IMG/VR virus record: IMGVR_UViG_3300020450_000088
Span: 1 to 24,801 of that record
Reading direction: 5' to 3' (one strand)
From: a virus
DNA length: 24,801 nt
Shown: piece by piece, positions 16,901-23,767 of the stretch
How the letters are laid out: each line of letters starts with the position of its first letter
Numbering within the stretch: position 1 is the stretch's first letter
Made by a program: the position numbers and the translations under genes
The notes under the pieces: generated by a model
Told to the model about the DNA's origin: nothing
The model's database searches: none
What the model saw: the letters and a program-made list of their open reading frames with translations, nothing else

Positions 16901-18037
16901 TGTATCAGAATCAAGAGTAATATTTCCACCAACATCTAGTGTAAAAGCTGCACTATCAGAAATAGTAGACCCATCAATAGTAATATCATCAACTGTTAAA
17001 GATGTTAAAGTACCTAAACTTGTTACATTAGTTTGTGCTGCTGTTGATAAAGTTCCTGCTAACTCTCCACTTGAGCCATAAATGACAGCTTTACTATTTA
17101 CAACTGTATTAGCTGTAGAACCATCAAGTAAATTTATTTCTGTTGCTGTACTTGTAACACCATCTAAAATATTTAATTCAGCAGCAGTAGAAGTAACACC
17201 ATCTAAGATATTTAGTTCTGCTGTAGTGCTGGTAACACCATCAAGAATATTAAGTTCGGCTGCTGTACTGGTAACTCCATCAAGAATATTAAGTTCGGCT
17301 GTTGTGGATGTTACACCATCCATTATATTTAATTCTGCAGTAGTTGCAGTTACGCCATCCATGATGTTTAGTTCTGCAGTTGTAGCAGTAACACCATCCA
17401 TAATATTTAGTTCAGCAGCAGTTGCACTTATTGCTGTACCATTAAAGTTTATAGCATCTAAATATGCAACACCGTCAATATAAATATCTTTCCATTGTTT
17501 TGAAGAACTACCTAAATCATGTGTATCATCATCATCAGGTATAATATTAGAATCTACTTCTCCACCAAAAACAATATTATCTGTATCAGCATCACCTAGA
17601 GTTAGTGTACCACCATTAAATGTTGTTGTACCTGTTACTGTAAGATTACCACCTACATCTACATTACCTGTAGTAGTTATAGAATCTATAAATGCATCTT
17701 TAAATCTTAAACTTGTTGTACCTATATCTACATCACTATCTGTTACAGGAACTATAGCACCATCTGCTATATATAGTTGTTGTACTGAACTACTAGATAC
17801 TTCTACATAAAATTCTATATGGTTATTTGTAGTATCTATTAAAACTTTATTGTTTGGAGAAGTTTCTCCTGCATCACCAATTAAACCTATAACTGGTCCA
17901 GAAGCTGCTGTGCCATCGTGTGCGTGTCCTGTTGAGTTGTTAAATGCATTTACTAACTGATTATATTCATTATTGAATAAAGCAGCAGTAATTGTATCTC
18001 CATCTGCAAAAGAACTTTGTCTTGTATATCCTGCCAT
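13982..18037 (-). CDS. Large repetitive tail fibre / receptor-binding protein
   Basis: This 1351-aa Ser/Thr/Gly/Asp-rich beta-type fibre begins with a conserved head (ADGDTITAALFNNEYNQLV and GHAHDGTAASG at about 37-47). Modules of the form 'D.D.G.SS..FKD...DG' occur near residues 112, 182 and 1019. Residues 208-311 hold eight 13-residue repeats of the AELNI(M/L)DGVT type. Residues about 820-960 hold two tandem domains with TGDGS, FIDGV or TIDGV and SG(T/S)TLTF motifs, seen in other phage fibres. The C-terminus has AAANALDDYEEGTFTP (from 1206) and YYTKIGRLVTI, a tip module shared with the 305-aa fibre. It is expected at the tail periphery, binding the host surface. A GGAG site precedes the start. 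No S74 chaperone motif is visible. Confidence 0.9.
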   Translation of the reverse strand: MAGYTRQSSFADGDTITAALFNNEYNQLVNAFNNSTGHAHDGTAASGPVIGLIGDAGETSPNNKVLIDTTNNHIEFYVEVSSSSVQQLYIADGAIVPVTDSDVDIGTTSLRFKDAFIDSITTTGNVDVGGNLTVTGTTTFNGGTLTLGDADTDNIVFGGEVDSNIIPDDDDTHDLGSSSKQWKDIYIDGVAYLDAINFNGTAISATAAELNIMDGVTATTAELNIMDGVTATTAELNIMDGVTSTTAELNILDGVTSTAAELNILDGVTSTTAELNILDGVTSTAAELNILDGVTSTATEINLLDGSTANTVVNSKAVIYGSSGELAGTLSTAAQTNVTSLGTLTSLTVDDITIDGSTISDSAAFTLDVGGNITLDSDTGIIAFSDDGTQFGFIQKEADSTAFTVSGADKDFKLKGNDGGSGFTALTIDMSEAGAATFNSKIIATELDISGDVDIDGTLEADAITVNGTTLAETISDTVGAMVGSNTETGISVTYDDSDNTLDFVIGSGVITNAMLAGSIANSKLSNSSITVSDGSNTTAISLGGTLTFSGTSNEVEVAESSGTVTIGLPSATEITTSLGVGGGSTNGVVIEQGAIKIKNGGTQSYIDFYCESNNAHYLRLQAPAHSAFSGNPTVTLPNTTGTIALTSSNITGSAATLTTARTIGGVSFDGSANINLPGVNTSGNQSTTGNAATATALETARTIHGVSFDGTANIDLTEVIQDTVGAMVTGNTESNITVTYEDSDGTLDFNVTGGGSVGEAFKTISVSGQDDVVADSATDTLTLVAGSNMTITTNASGDTVTFASSASGGGSGNSVGNAFTKNTFTGDGSTTAFTLSISASNEDNLLVFIDGVYQADNVYTVSGTTLTFATAPVNSRVIEVFTVEAGIVGSAPVIDTMTGDGSDTTLALSTTPTSENQTFVTIDGVVQHKDTYSISGSTLTFSAAPPTGTKVECVTFTNVAVTTFQDADGDTKIQVEESSDEDIIRFDIGGTEQIVLADGVLKPTTDNDIDLGTSSLEFKDLFLDGTAHIDTLDVDVNAAVAGTLAIGQSTFTGGNTLIDIHGSGSGVGANIAFANDHNTDKFFVGVEGNTTGDAMIYQAEDADINFYTNNTFQAKLDNSGNLGLGTTTPKALSGQKSLTINASVPRIDFKVGDVFKHHILCEAEYMSISADSDNAQSNSRVVIEADNAVVARFDSDGIKFGADTAAANALDDYEEGTFTPLFYGSTSGTANNDGLGYYTKIGRLVTIHVDIYNKAFGTFSGDLRMTLPFTNAGTSIPSSAGDVYFYPSGNWDGVSNFAGIGVRCYNTAYLNLNLIQLDSDRQTYIGSSNTSLSNSSGNFLRFSFTYVTNL
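14379..14422 (-). repeat. 44-nt exact repeat, copy in large fibre
   Basis: Identical over 44 bases to 18421-18464 and in the same reading frame. It encodes AAANALDDYEEGTFT at the start of the C-terminal tip module. Confidence 0.9.
17105..17416 (-). repeat. Eight 39-nt tandem repeats in the large fibre gene
   Basis: Eight 13-codon units encode (A/T)E(L/I)N(I/L)(M/L)DG(V/S)T plus three residues. The last unit is degenerate (TEINLLDGSTANT). Two adjacent copies share 25 identical bases at 17238 and 17277, while others differ at many silent sites. Confidence 0.9.
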
Positions 18038-18071
18038 TTATTTTCTCTCCGTTATATTTTTAACAAGTTCA

Positions 18072-18989
18072 TTATGAAGCTGTTGTATATGTATGTGTTC
18101 CATGTATTTGACATGAGTTGTTAGCTATATCACTATGTACGATAATATCCCAATTACCTGCTTGTGTATTATAAAATTCAAGAGTACTACTGTTAGTTGG
18201 AACATAACTAACTAAATTATCTGTAGTAAGAAATCTTGCCATAGCACTACCTACTGAACCATCTGTACTTGCTGTAGAAGGAAATGGTAAACTACTAATT
18301 CTAATTGGGTTGCTGCTAGTACCTGCGGCTGAAAAACCTATAAAGAATCGTATATTAACTAGATTACCTATTTTTGTATAAAAACCTGTACAAGTGGCAG
18401 TCCCACTATCAATTACTGGCGTAAAAGTTCCTTCTTCATAATCATCAAGTGCATTAGCTGCTGCATTATTTCCATTAAAAGTTATACCACCACCACTATA
18501 AAAACGAACTCTTTCAGCACCTGCTGCATTACTATACCAAATTAAATTATCACTTGTATCTCTGTAATTAACCCATTTTCTTGTTGTTCCTACACCAAAT
18601 CTAATTCCTACATTATTATCATTTTTTGCAGAAATACCAACCATTGCTTCTCCATTATTTCCATCTTGAAAAGATGCAAAACAATTATCCATTGCTGAAG
18701 TAGTATTTAAAAATAAATCACCATCAGAGCCTAAACGCATTCTTTCTGCATTACCAGTAAGCATTGTAATAATGCCATTGTCATTTAAAACTATTTCTGT
18801 ATCAGGTGTATCATCATCACTATCAGCTAAAACTAAATGACCATTACCTGAACCATCATTAAAAATATTAAACTCTCTTGTATCTCCACTTTCTGTTAAC
18901 TTTATATGTGGTGCTGCATTTGTTCCTGTAGCTTCTATTTCTATATTATTAAAATCTATAATACTATCTGTAACTTTTGTTAATGCCAT
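18072..18989 (-). CDS. Short tail fibre-like protein (305 aa)
   Basis: The protein begins MALTKVTDSIIDFNNIEIE and then has beta-rich fibre sequence with an AERMRLGSDGDLFL motif near residue 80, like the repeats of the S74 fibre. From residue 176 it carries AANALDDYEEGTFTP followed by FYTKIGNLVNI, the same C-terminal tip module as in the 1351-aa fibre; after that the two diverge. It has no signal peptide or membrane segment. A GGAGAT site lies upstream. It is likely an adsorption-related fibre or tip, and could be an alternative or extra receptor-binding protein. Confidence 0.8.
   Translation of the reverse strand: MALTKVTDSIIDFNNIEIEATGTNAAPHIKLTESGDTREFNIFNDGSGNGHLVLADSDDDTPDTEIVLNDNGIITMLTGNAERMRLGSDGDLFLNTTSAMDNCFASFQDGNNGEAMVGISAKNDNNVGIRFGVGTTRKWVNYRDTSDNLIWYSNAAGAERVRFYSGGGITFNGNNAAANALDDYEEGTFTPVIDSGTATCTGFYTKIGNLVNIRFFIGFSAAGTSSNPIRISSLPFPSTASTDGSVGSAMARFLTTDNLVSYVPTNSSTLEFYNTQAGNWDIIVHSDIANNSCQIHGTHTYTTAS
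18421..18464 (-). repeat. 44-nt exact repeat, copy in short fibre
   Basis: This is the partner of 14379-14422. The codon phase is the same, so recombination between the copies would keep the frame and swap C-terminal tips. Confidence 0.9.
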
Positions 18990-18993
18990 TTAT

Positions 18994-20601
18994 TTATCTC
19001 CTGCCTGAAGGTATGTAATCTACATAAAAACCATTTATCGTATATGGGGCTTTTGTGTCATCACTTATAATTGTAAAATTGTTACTTGTTCCACTTCCTT
19101 GTAATGGAACTCTTATTAAAGGATTATCTCCTCCACCGAATACATTTGTATTAAACAATGCATCTGCAAACTTTGAAGGTGGATTAATAACTCCTAAGTC
19201 AAATAAATCTGGTGGTTGTGGTATATCTGTATTACCATAATCAAATCTAACTTGTACATCTGGTTCTGTTATACCTTCGGAACTTGCTGATACTCTAAGA
19301 TAATGTAAAGTCTTTAATGTTCCTAAATCACCATAATCATAGTTAGGTGTTTCAAACCTAGCTAATATATTACTGCCATCAAAACTATTTCCTGTATCAT
19401 GTTGATAAACAAAACCATTTGTATCTCCATGATAATATTGTTCTACATTATTATTATCAAATCCTGAACCTATAGCAGTAACTTCTAATCCTCTTGTCTC
19501 TGACCATTGAAACCCGTTTGGTCTTAATGTTCCTATAATTCCTTTTTGTTGTGTTTGTTCTAAACTTGTATCTGTATAAAATAATCTGTATTGTGATTTC
19601 TCTCGTAATACAACACTATCTATTACAAATGAATTTATGTTTTCTGCTAAGTTTGTTACTAAAGGTTGTATAGCTTTACTAACTGTACCTAACTCGACAT
19701 CTCCGATTCTCGCAGTACCGGCAACTGTTCTTAATCCATCTGGTGCTAAAAATATTAAGTCACCACCAATCTCTTGAATACTATAGCCACTTAAACAACC
19801 AACATTCTTTGTAACAGGTACTATGGCTATATTACTTGAATCATTTATATTTATTAATTTAAATATACTGTTAGTACAAAATATAAATAACTCATTACGG
19901 AATCCTCTGATTCCTTCTATCTGGTCTTCTACTACTATAGAACCTGAACCAGTACCACTAAAGCTTGTAGGGTCTAATGTAGCACTAAAAAATATAGTAC
20001 TTAAATTATCTTCAACTCCTGCAGCTATTAAATGTTTATCGTGAGTTGTAACATATTTAACACCTTTTGTTCCTGTTACAGTTATTTCTTCTGCAAAGAA
20101 TGTTCTAGATGTTAATACTCCTGTACCTTCCATTCTAAATATGTAAGGTTTGTTAGCACCATCAGCTATAATAACTTGACCATAATCAAATGTAGCTCCA
20201 TCAAATAATGTAAACTGACATTGACCTTGTGAAGTTCTTGTTAGTGTACTTCTACCTGTAAAGGTTGAATAGTTATCACCACTACTTGATACAGAACTTC
20301 TACCTATATTTACCCAAGTTTGTCCATCATTAGTAAAAAATATTCCTGTACCTGCAGTAGCTATTACACCATCTGCATAAGGAAATACACCTAATATATT
20401 TGTTGCACCACCTGTAGGTTGTGTAGCACTTGTAGTACCAAACTTTTGATACCCATTAATTCTTCTATAGCCACCCTCTGTAGAAACCTCAAAGTTTCTT
20501 AAGTCTTTTGCAACTCCGGGAGTTTTAAGTAAATCAATTACATTAGATGATTCTACTAAACCTCCATTTACTGCGACTGTATAAGGTTGACTTATTGCCA
20601 T
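18994..20601 (-). CDS. Tail nozzle / tail tubular protein B-like
   Basis: This 535-aa, strand-rich protein opens with a conserved signature (GVAKDLRNFEVSTEGGYRRI at about 29-48, then NGYQKFG). Repeating beta segments follow that read like propeller blades: VFPYADGVIATAGTGIFF, YVTTHDKHLIAAG, GIRGFRNELFIFCTNSIF and EIGGDLIFLAPDGLRTV. It ends with GFYVDYIPSGRR. The pattern matches proteins annotated in marine short-tailed phages as tail tubular protein B or stabilisation/nozzle proteins, which form the distal tail tube. It starts 2 nt after the previous stop with no Shine-Dalgarno, so translational coupling is likely. Family assignment is by recall of the pattern. Confidence 0.8.
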   Translation of the reverse strand: MAISQPYTVAVNGGLVESSNVIDLLKTPGVAKDLRNFEVSTEGGYRRINGYQKFGTTSATQPTGGATNILGVFPYADGVIATAGTGIFFTNDGQTWVNIGRSSVSSSGDNYSTFTGRSTLTRTSQGQCQFTLFDGATFDYGQVIIADGANKPYIFRMEGTGVLTSRTFFAEEITVTGTKGVKYVTTHDKHLIAAGVEDNLSTIFFSATLDPTSFSGTGSGSIVVEDQIEGIRGFRNELFIFCTNSIFKLININDSSNIAIVPVTKNVGCLSGYSIQEIGGDLIFLAPDGLRTVAGTARIGDVELGTVSKAIQPLVTNLAENINSFVIDSVVLREKSQYRLFYTDTSLEQTQQKGIIGTLRPNGFQWSETRGLEVTAIGSGFDNNNVEQYYHGDTNGFVYQHDTGNSFDGSNILARFETPNYDYGDLGTLKTLHYLRVSASSEGITEPDVQVRFDYGNTDIPQPPDLFDLGVINPPSKFADALFNTNVFGGGDNPLIRVPLQGSGTSNNFTIISDDTKAPYTINGFYVDYIPSGRR

Positions 20602-20603
20602 AA

Positions 20604-20948
20604 CTAGCTAAGTACTTTAGTTACGCTAGTAGGTGTTACTTTTTCAGCTATCTGAGCATCTAATGCAGCTTTCATAGCTGTAACAGTATCAGCAGTTAAT
20701 GCTGTCTCAACCCATCCTTGAACATCACTAGCTGTTAAGCTAGACCATTCTATAAAGTTTGAAAGGTCTGAAATATCTAAAGTCTGTGAACCATAAATAG
20801 TAGCAGTCCAGTTATTACCATCGCTATCTTTATTAGTATCATCAGTTGCTGTAAGTCTCCAATGAACATTGTAGACTACATCACTTTTACTATCTTTTGT
20901 AGGGTATGTGTCGCAAGTTTTACAATCCCAAGTATATCCTATTGCCAT
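20604..20948 (-). CDS. Conserved small phage protein (114 aa), tail-associated by context
   Basis: The N-terminus MAIGYTWDCKTCDTYPTKDS and SDVVYNVHWRLTATDDTNKD are strongly patterned, followed by TATIYGSQTLDISDL and a helical VQGWVETAL...AALDAQIAEKV end. I recall this as a conserved family of unknown function in marine phages (possibly the one catalogued as DUF7936, unverified). It has C9 and C12 in a CxxC arrangement (CKTC). It lies between the S74 fibre and the nozzle gene and has an AAGGAG site. A role in tail structure or assembly is inferred from position only. Confidence 0.8.
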   Translation of the reverse strand: MAIGYTWDCKTCDTYPTKDSKSDVVYNVHWRLTATDDTNKDSDGNNWTATIYGSQTLDISDLSNFIEWSSLTASDVQGWVETALTADTVTAMKAALDAQIAEKVTPTSVTKVLS

Positions 20949-20950
20949 AT

Positions 20951-22342
20951 TTATTCTCCTTTTAAGTTATTAATTTCAGACTGTAAGACATCAATCTGTG
21001 TTTGTTGTTCTTGTATAGCTTTTGTTAAAGCAGCAATAATTGGTCTGTCTGTAAGTCCAATAAAAGTACTTTCAACTCCATTTGCATCTTCATTTGTATC
21101 TTCAAAATAAGCCTCAGGTATTATATTTTCAACATCTTGTGCTACAAAACCTAATTTTTTAGGAGCATCATCTGCATCATCTATCATTCTGAATTTTTTT
21201 GGTTGTAGTTGCATTACTTCAGCTAAACCTACAGTTGAAATTTCAAAATCTTTCTTTTTATTTTTATCAGAAAGAGCAGTATATGCTCCTGATGAACGAT
21301 TAATACTAACTATGTTATTACCATCACTATACAAAGAATGAACTGAAGTTCCCGTTGAGTACCAACCACCCCATCCAGCTAATGAACCTATAGTTATACC
21401 ACTTCTGTTTTCCCAAAAATATCCTGCGTATGTTCCTCTACTTAAAATATCAGTATTTACTTGCATTTTAACACCAGCACTAGCTACTGAAGCTGCTGTT
21501 TGGTTTACCATCACTCTGCCTGAAGAATCAATACGCATTCTTTCTGTATTATTAGTACCGAATACAAAATCATTATTGGCTCTGTTGTATAAAAATCCTA
21601 CATCATCTGTTGCATTAGTAAAACCTTGTCCTATTAGTATTTCTGCAGATTGTGCGTTACCATCAGCCCTTATTGATAATGCAGCACCATTACCTGAACC
21701 ACCCTCTAATAAAATTCTATCTCCTGCTACATGAAGTTCTTCTGAAGGACTATTAATTCCAATTCCAACCTTGCCTGAACTATCAATACGCATTTTTTCA
21801 GTACCATCACCAGCACCAAACTCCATGTGATTGCTAGAATGGTTATAAGTAATATATCCTGTAAATGTACTTGTACTTGAAGTTCCATCTGCAAAACAAA
21901 GACTTCCTAAACTACTATTACCGCTATAAACAGTAATTCCTTCACTACCGCTACCGCTACCAACTACTAAATTACCTGACGCATTAGCAGAATTTATCGT
22001 AGTTGCAACAGTATTACCAATACCAACATTCCCTGAAGTATCAACACGCATTCTTTCTGCATCATTAACTTCAAAAACCATGACTTGTGAGCCACCACTT
22101 GCTTTTATTTGTGTTTGACCTGATAAAGCTAAAAATGAACCACTAAGAGTTCCACCATACTCTAAATCTACTCTACCCTGATTAGTTCCGTTTATTGTTA
22201 ATGTAGTTACATTACTGTATGCATTAGGACTTGTCGTACCAATTCCAACATTTTCACTACTATCAATAGTTATAGCTGTTGCATTACTTCCATCTACTAT
22301 TCCGGGGGTACTCGATAGTTCTACTGGTATTTTTGTTGTCAT
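20951..22342 (-). CDS. Tail fibre with C-terminal peptidase S74 intramolecular chaperone
   Basis: The 463-aa fibre has a beta-rich body with repeated 'E(R/K)MR(I/V)D(S/T)SG.V' motifs near residues 96, 183 and 267 and GIGTTSP near 33. Residues about 356-463 are the S74 chaperone domain: LSDKNKKKDF, with Ser358 and Lys363 as the expected cleavage dyad at the usual five-residue spacing, then LQPKKF, LGFVAQDVENIIPEA at 397-411, and a C-terminal coiled coil (TKAIQEQQTQIDVLQSEINN). In this family the domain folds the fibre as a trimer and then cuts itself off. It has a good AGGAGAT ribosome site. It lies between the adaptor and nozzle genes, so it is a probable main receptor-binding fibre. Confidence 0.93.
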   Translation of the reverse strand: MTTKIPVELSSTPGIVDGSNATAITIDSSENVGIGTTSPNAYSNVTTLTINGTNQGRVDLEYGGTLSGSFLALSGQTQIKASGGSQVMVFEVNDAERMRVDTSGNVGIGNTVATTINSANASGNLVVGSGSGSEGITVYSGNSSLGSLCFADGTSSTSTFTGYITYNHSSNHMEFGAGDGTEKMRIDSSGKVGIGINSPSEELHVAGDRILLEGGSGNGAALSIRADGNAQSAEILIGQGFTNATDDVGFLYNRANNDFVFGTNNTERMRIDSSGRVMVNQTAASVASAGVKMQVNTDILSRGTYAGYFWENRSGITIGSLAGWGGWYSTGTSVHSLYSDGNNIVSINRSSGAYTALSDKNKKKDFEISTVGLAEVMQLQPKKFRMIDDADDAPKKLGFVAQDVENIIPEAYFEDTNEDANGVESTFIGLTDRPIIAALTKAIQEQQTQIDVLQSEINNLKGE

Positions 22343-22351
22343 TTATATCTC

Positions 22352-23116
22352 CTAAAAATATGTTCTATCATCTGTCATGTACTTAGGCGTTGGATTCATT
22401 AGATTTGATTTCATACTTCTTAATCCTTTCTTATAATCATCTAATGCAAAAGCTGCCTGTTGTGGACTTTCTTTAAACTGCCATACATAGTACCTAGTCC
22501 TTGCAGTTACAACATTACTATATTGTTCTGGTAATGCCATTGTATCTCCGTGAGCATCCAAAGCTGTAGGCTTTGTAAATGCATAGAAGTGTACATTGTA
22601 AACTTTGTCTGGTATTGGACTTAATCCAAATTTTCTACTATCAGGAGATTTAATTACATATACAGGTTCACCATGACTTGAATCTGCATCATCTGAGTTT
22701 TCACTATCTCTGTAATATCTTCTCCAGTCTGCAAGTGTTAAATATTGTAATCCTTTAGAAACAAAAGGACTTGATTCTCCACTTACATTTATTGTAGTAA
22801 TATAAAAGTCATCCCAATCTATAGAAGCAAAGTCTGTAGTTATACTAGAACTACCATCTTTTAAAGTATAAAATCTTTGTCCTGCTACAGTTGCTACTGT
22901 TGTATTACCATAGAAAGGGTCTGTACTACCACTTACACCAGCACTAAAAAAAGGTAACTGAGGTTCAGCATTAGCTATGTCAAATATAGATTTATTAATT
23001 GCATCCTTTACAAACTTTTGAAAACCTACAGCATTTGCAAAGTTTGCAGATGTTAGTGGGATTTCATTTAGTTCTCGAAGAACTTCGTTAGTTAAATCTA
23101 AATATGTTGTAGCCAT
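22352..23116 (-). CDS. Head-tail adaptor, tail tubular protein A-like
   Basis: This 254-aa protein starts ATTYLDLTNEVLRELNEIPL, a typical start of gp11-like adaptors in T7-type and marine phages. It has a helix around residues 28-50 (VGFQKFVKDAINKSIFDIA), a beta section with GQRFYTL, then YLTLADWRRYYRDSE and a C-terminal helical part (SNVVTARTRYYVWQFKES, FALDDYKKGLRSMK). It would form the ring between portal and nozzle. The start overlaps the previous stop by one base (TAATG), so the two genes are likely coupled. The family is recognised by pattern and by position between capsid and nozzle genes. Confidence 0.82.
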   Translation of the reverse strand: MATTYLDLTNEVLRELNEIPLTSANFANAVGFQKFVKDAINKSIFDIANAEPQLPFFSAGVSGSTDPFYGNTTVATVAGQRFYTLKDGSSSITTDFASIDWDDFYITTINVSGESSPFVSKGLQYLTLADWRRYYRDSENSDDADSSHGEPVYVIKSPDSRKFGLSPIPDKVYNVHFYAFTKPTALDAHGDTMALPEQYSNVVTARTRYYVWQFKESPQQAAFALDDYKKGLRSMKSNLMNPTPKYMTDDRTYF

Positions 23117-23373
23117 TATTTACCTACTTTTTTCTGTGCTGCTTTATGTGCCTGTGTAAAAGTTTTACCTCTTTTCATCATGTTTGCCATCATTTTCATA
23201 TGCTTACCAGTATGATGAACAGAATGTTTTTTCATTGTGTCTTGTTGCCTAGCAGTTAAACTTGATAAATCTGCACCTTTCACCATTACTTTTTTATTAG
23301 CTGTTTTTTTAGCCATTTTCTTTTTAGCAGGTCTACCTCTTTTACTACCATATGTACCCGGTCCACTTGGCAT
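23116..23373 (-). CDS. Small very basic protein (85 aa)
   Basis: The protein begins MPSGPGTYGSKRGRPAKKKM, a start I recall from small proteins near capsid genes in marine phages. It is Lys-rich, with only two acidic residues, and has His/Met-rich stretches (HSVHHTGKHMKMMANMMKRG). It has no membrane segment. An AAAGGAG site lies before the start. The charge suggests binding to nucleic acid or to an acidic virion surface, such as a head decoration or packaged DNA. This is inference only. It ends in a one-base overlap with the adaptor gene. Confidence 0.8.
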   Translation of the reverse strand: MPSGPGTYGSKRGRPAKKKMAKKTANKKVMVKGADLSSLTARQQDTMKKHSVHHTGKHMKMMANMMKRGKTFTQAHKAAQKKVGK

Positions 23374-23394
23374 AATTATTCTCCTTTATTAATT

Positions 23395-23550
23395 TTAATT
23401 AGGTTTAGCTTGTGGCATTCCACCAGTACCGTACATCATTCTACCCATACCAGCTTTTTTTCTTTTCATCATCATTTCTGTGCCCATATTAGCTTTTTTT
23501 CTTTTCATCATACCACCGGGCATTTTCTTTTCTCTTTTTGTTCCGTACAT
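23395..23550 (-). CDS. Tiny Met/Lys/Gly-rich basic protein (51 aa)
   Basis: ATG 23548-23550 follows directly on the stop codon of the 54-aa gene (TAA then ATG, no gap), with GGAG inside that gene's end as ribosome site. The 51-residue product reads MYGTKREKKMPGG, then two 13-residue units (MMKRKKANMG and MMKRKKAGMG types), and ends MMYGTGGMPQAKPN. The MYGT motif recurs near the end. The frame is intact, and its tight placement between two other genes supports it being real. Its composition is like that of its 85-aa neighbour, so both may be related virion-associated basic proteins. The function is unknown. Confidence 0.7.
   Translation of the reverse strand: MYGTKREKKMPGGMMKRKKANMGTEMMMKRKKAGMGRMMYGTGGMPQAKPN
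23452..23511 (-). repeat. Two-copy 39-nt-period repeat in the 51-aa gene
   Basis: 21 identical bases occur at 23452-23472 and 23491-23511, 39 nt apart, encoding MMKRKKA twice. The exact identity suggests a recent in-frame duplication. Confidence 0.8.
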
Positions 23551-23715
23551 TTATTTCTCCACTTTGTTTTTTTCGTTATAGTAACCCGGTCTTAAACTTT
23601 CGTTATAACCAGCCATATCTTTACACATCTCTTCTTTTTCTTTTATAGATTTGTAATATTTAATATTTCCACTAGGTCTAGGATTACCAGTTTCTTGTTG
23701 TTCATATTTATCCAT
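23551..23715 (-). CDS. Tiny charged protein (54 aa)
   Basis: ATG 23713-23715 follows AAAGGATAAAT, a good ribosome site, and lies 12 nt beyond the terminator. The 54-residue product begins MDKYEQQETGNPRPSGNIKY and ends RPGYYNEKNKVEK; it is hydrophilic and helical in the middle (KSIKEKEEMCKDMAGY). Its stop abuts the next ATG, as expected of an operon gene. No family is recognised. Because it is the first gene after the terminator, it would be expressed only by readthrough or from an unseen promoter. Confidence 0.7.
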   Translation of the reverse strand: MDKYEQQETGNPRPSGNIKYYKSIKEKEEMCKDMAGYNESLRPGYYNEKNKVEK

Positions 23716-23727
23716 ATTTATCCTTTT

Positions 23728-23755
23728 AAAAAAGGAGGAGTCCTAAGACTCCCCC
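23728..23755 (-). terminator. Rho-independent terminator after the capsid gene
   Basis: On the minus strand, GGGGGAGTC, a TTAG loop and GACTCCTCC form a 9-bp stem (one G-U pair), followed by six T. It starts 12 nt after the capsid stop. Placement directly behind the major capsid gene mirrors T7, where such a terminator reduces but does not block downstream expression. Confidence 0.88.
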
Positions 23756-23767
23756 AAATGATTACTA

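Noticed and set aside
17082-17483. Plus-strand repetitive frame, and a CRISPR-like look to the 39-nt repeats
   Set aside because: The repeats encode a well-known fibre motif on the minus strand, are contiguous without unique spacers, and vary at silent sites.
20599-20632. Imperfect palindrome (ACTAGC ... GCTAGT) at the nozzle gene start
   Set aside because: It overlaps coding sequence at both ends, has no T-run and an irregular centre, and is likely chance in AT-rich DNA.
23410-23595. Plus-strand His/Phe-rich frame
   Set aside because: It is antisense to the two tiny genes and arises from their Met and Lys codons.
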